5,325 nt of DNA, taken from NCBI GenBank assembly GCA_023265215.1, contig JAHFUH010000414.1, forward strand, positions 1 to 5,325, in the 5' to 3' direction. The number at the start of each line of letters is the position of its first letter. Positions within the stretch are counted from its first letter, which is position 1. This DNA comes from Acidobacteriota bacterium (GTDB lineage Bacteria > Acidobacteriota > UBA6911). A program made the position numbers and the translations under genes. Positions 5,169 through 5,325 of the stretch are shown here, piece by piece. A model generated the notes under the pieces. That model saw nothing but the letters and a program-made list of their open reading frames with translations, searched no databases and was not told the origin of the DNA.

Positions 5169-5325
5169 TCGGGGTCGGCTTTTTATAATCGCAAAATGAA
5201 AATTTTTCGACCAGATCACCTGGGGCTCCATTGATATAGATGGTACTCGATAATTGACGTTCTATAAAAGCCGACCCCGATACCGATACCGACCCCGACC
5301 CCGAAAGAGCGCCAGGAGCCAATGG
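5168..5325 (+). repeat. Copy 2 of the ~160-bp direct repeat, running to the window edge
   Basis: This is the second copy of the unit at 4914-5073. Its left arm is short (5168-5187, only ATCGGGGTCGGC plus an A/T tail). It pairs with 5263-5281 apart from one extra T, so the long left arm of copy 1 is not repeated here. The right period-6 arm (5265-5304) is complete and identical to that of copy 1. The copy ends AGGAGCCAATGG exactly as copy 1 does. The left arm begins within the stop codon of the deleted four-helix ORF. Confidence 0.85.
5322..5325 (+). CDS. Predicted start of a second four-helix-bundle gene, cut by the window edge
   Basis: Only ATGG is inside the window. The call rests on position: the same AGGAGCCAATGG context opens the deleted four-helix ORF at 5070. 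AGGAG (5314-5318) lies 3 nt upstream of the ATG. The product cannot be confirmed from what is visible. Confidence 0.35.

Noticed and set aside
4891..5325. CRISPR array
   Set aside because: Repeat units are a 6-nt period inside ~160-bp direct copies, with no regular unique spacers and no cas genes.

Overview
The window holds the 3' end of recR on the plus strand, then a compact minus-strand cluster read right to left as lptD, a 67-residue cysteine-containing small ORF, dacB (PBP4-type), moaD and moaE. The last ~500 bases are a repeat-rich region upstream of lptD. LptD requires an outer membrane, so the organism is a diderm (Gram-negative) bacterium. LptD and PBP4 are divergent from the enterobacterial proteins and TTG starts are frequent. 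An Acidobacteriota-like or other non-model diderm lineage would fit, but this is only inference and the phylum cannot be fixed from the sequence.

Layout. 1-105: C-terminal 34 codons of recR. 106-210: a 30-bp inverted repeat made of a 7-nt motif, filling the gap between convergent recR and moaE. 213-4819: the lptD > ORF67 > dacB > moaD > moaE cluster. Gaps between genes run from +7 nt to a 1-nt overlap, so it is almost certainly one transcription unit. It joins two envelope functions (LPS insertion into the outer membrane, peptidoglycan trimming) to the two subunits of molybdopterin synthase, which have no obvious functional link to them.

4820-4890: short leader of lptD with a possible promoter. 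4891-5325: two direct copies of a ~160-bp unit. Each copy contains inverted arms of a period-6 repeat (CGGGGT/CGGTAT) around a ~77-nt spacer and ends in AGGAGCCAATGG. After copy 1 the ATG opens a 32-codon ORF that looks like the N-terminus of a four-helix-bundle (S23/IVS-type) protein fused directly to its C-terminus, i.e. an internally deleted gene. Copy 2 ends at the window edge at the same ATG, so another, perhaps intact, family member probably begins there. The period-6 arms are identical in three places while the spacer has diverged. This repeat plus four-helix-gene unit is the most unusual part of the window.
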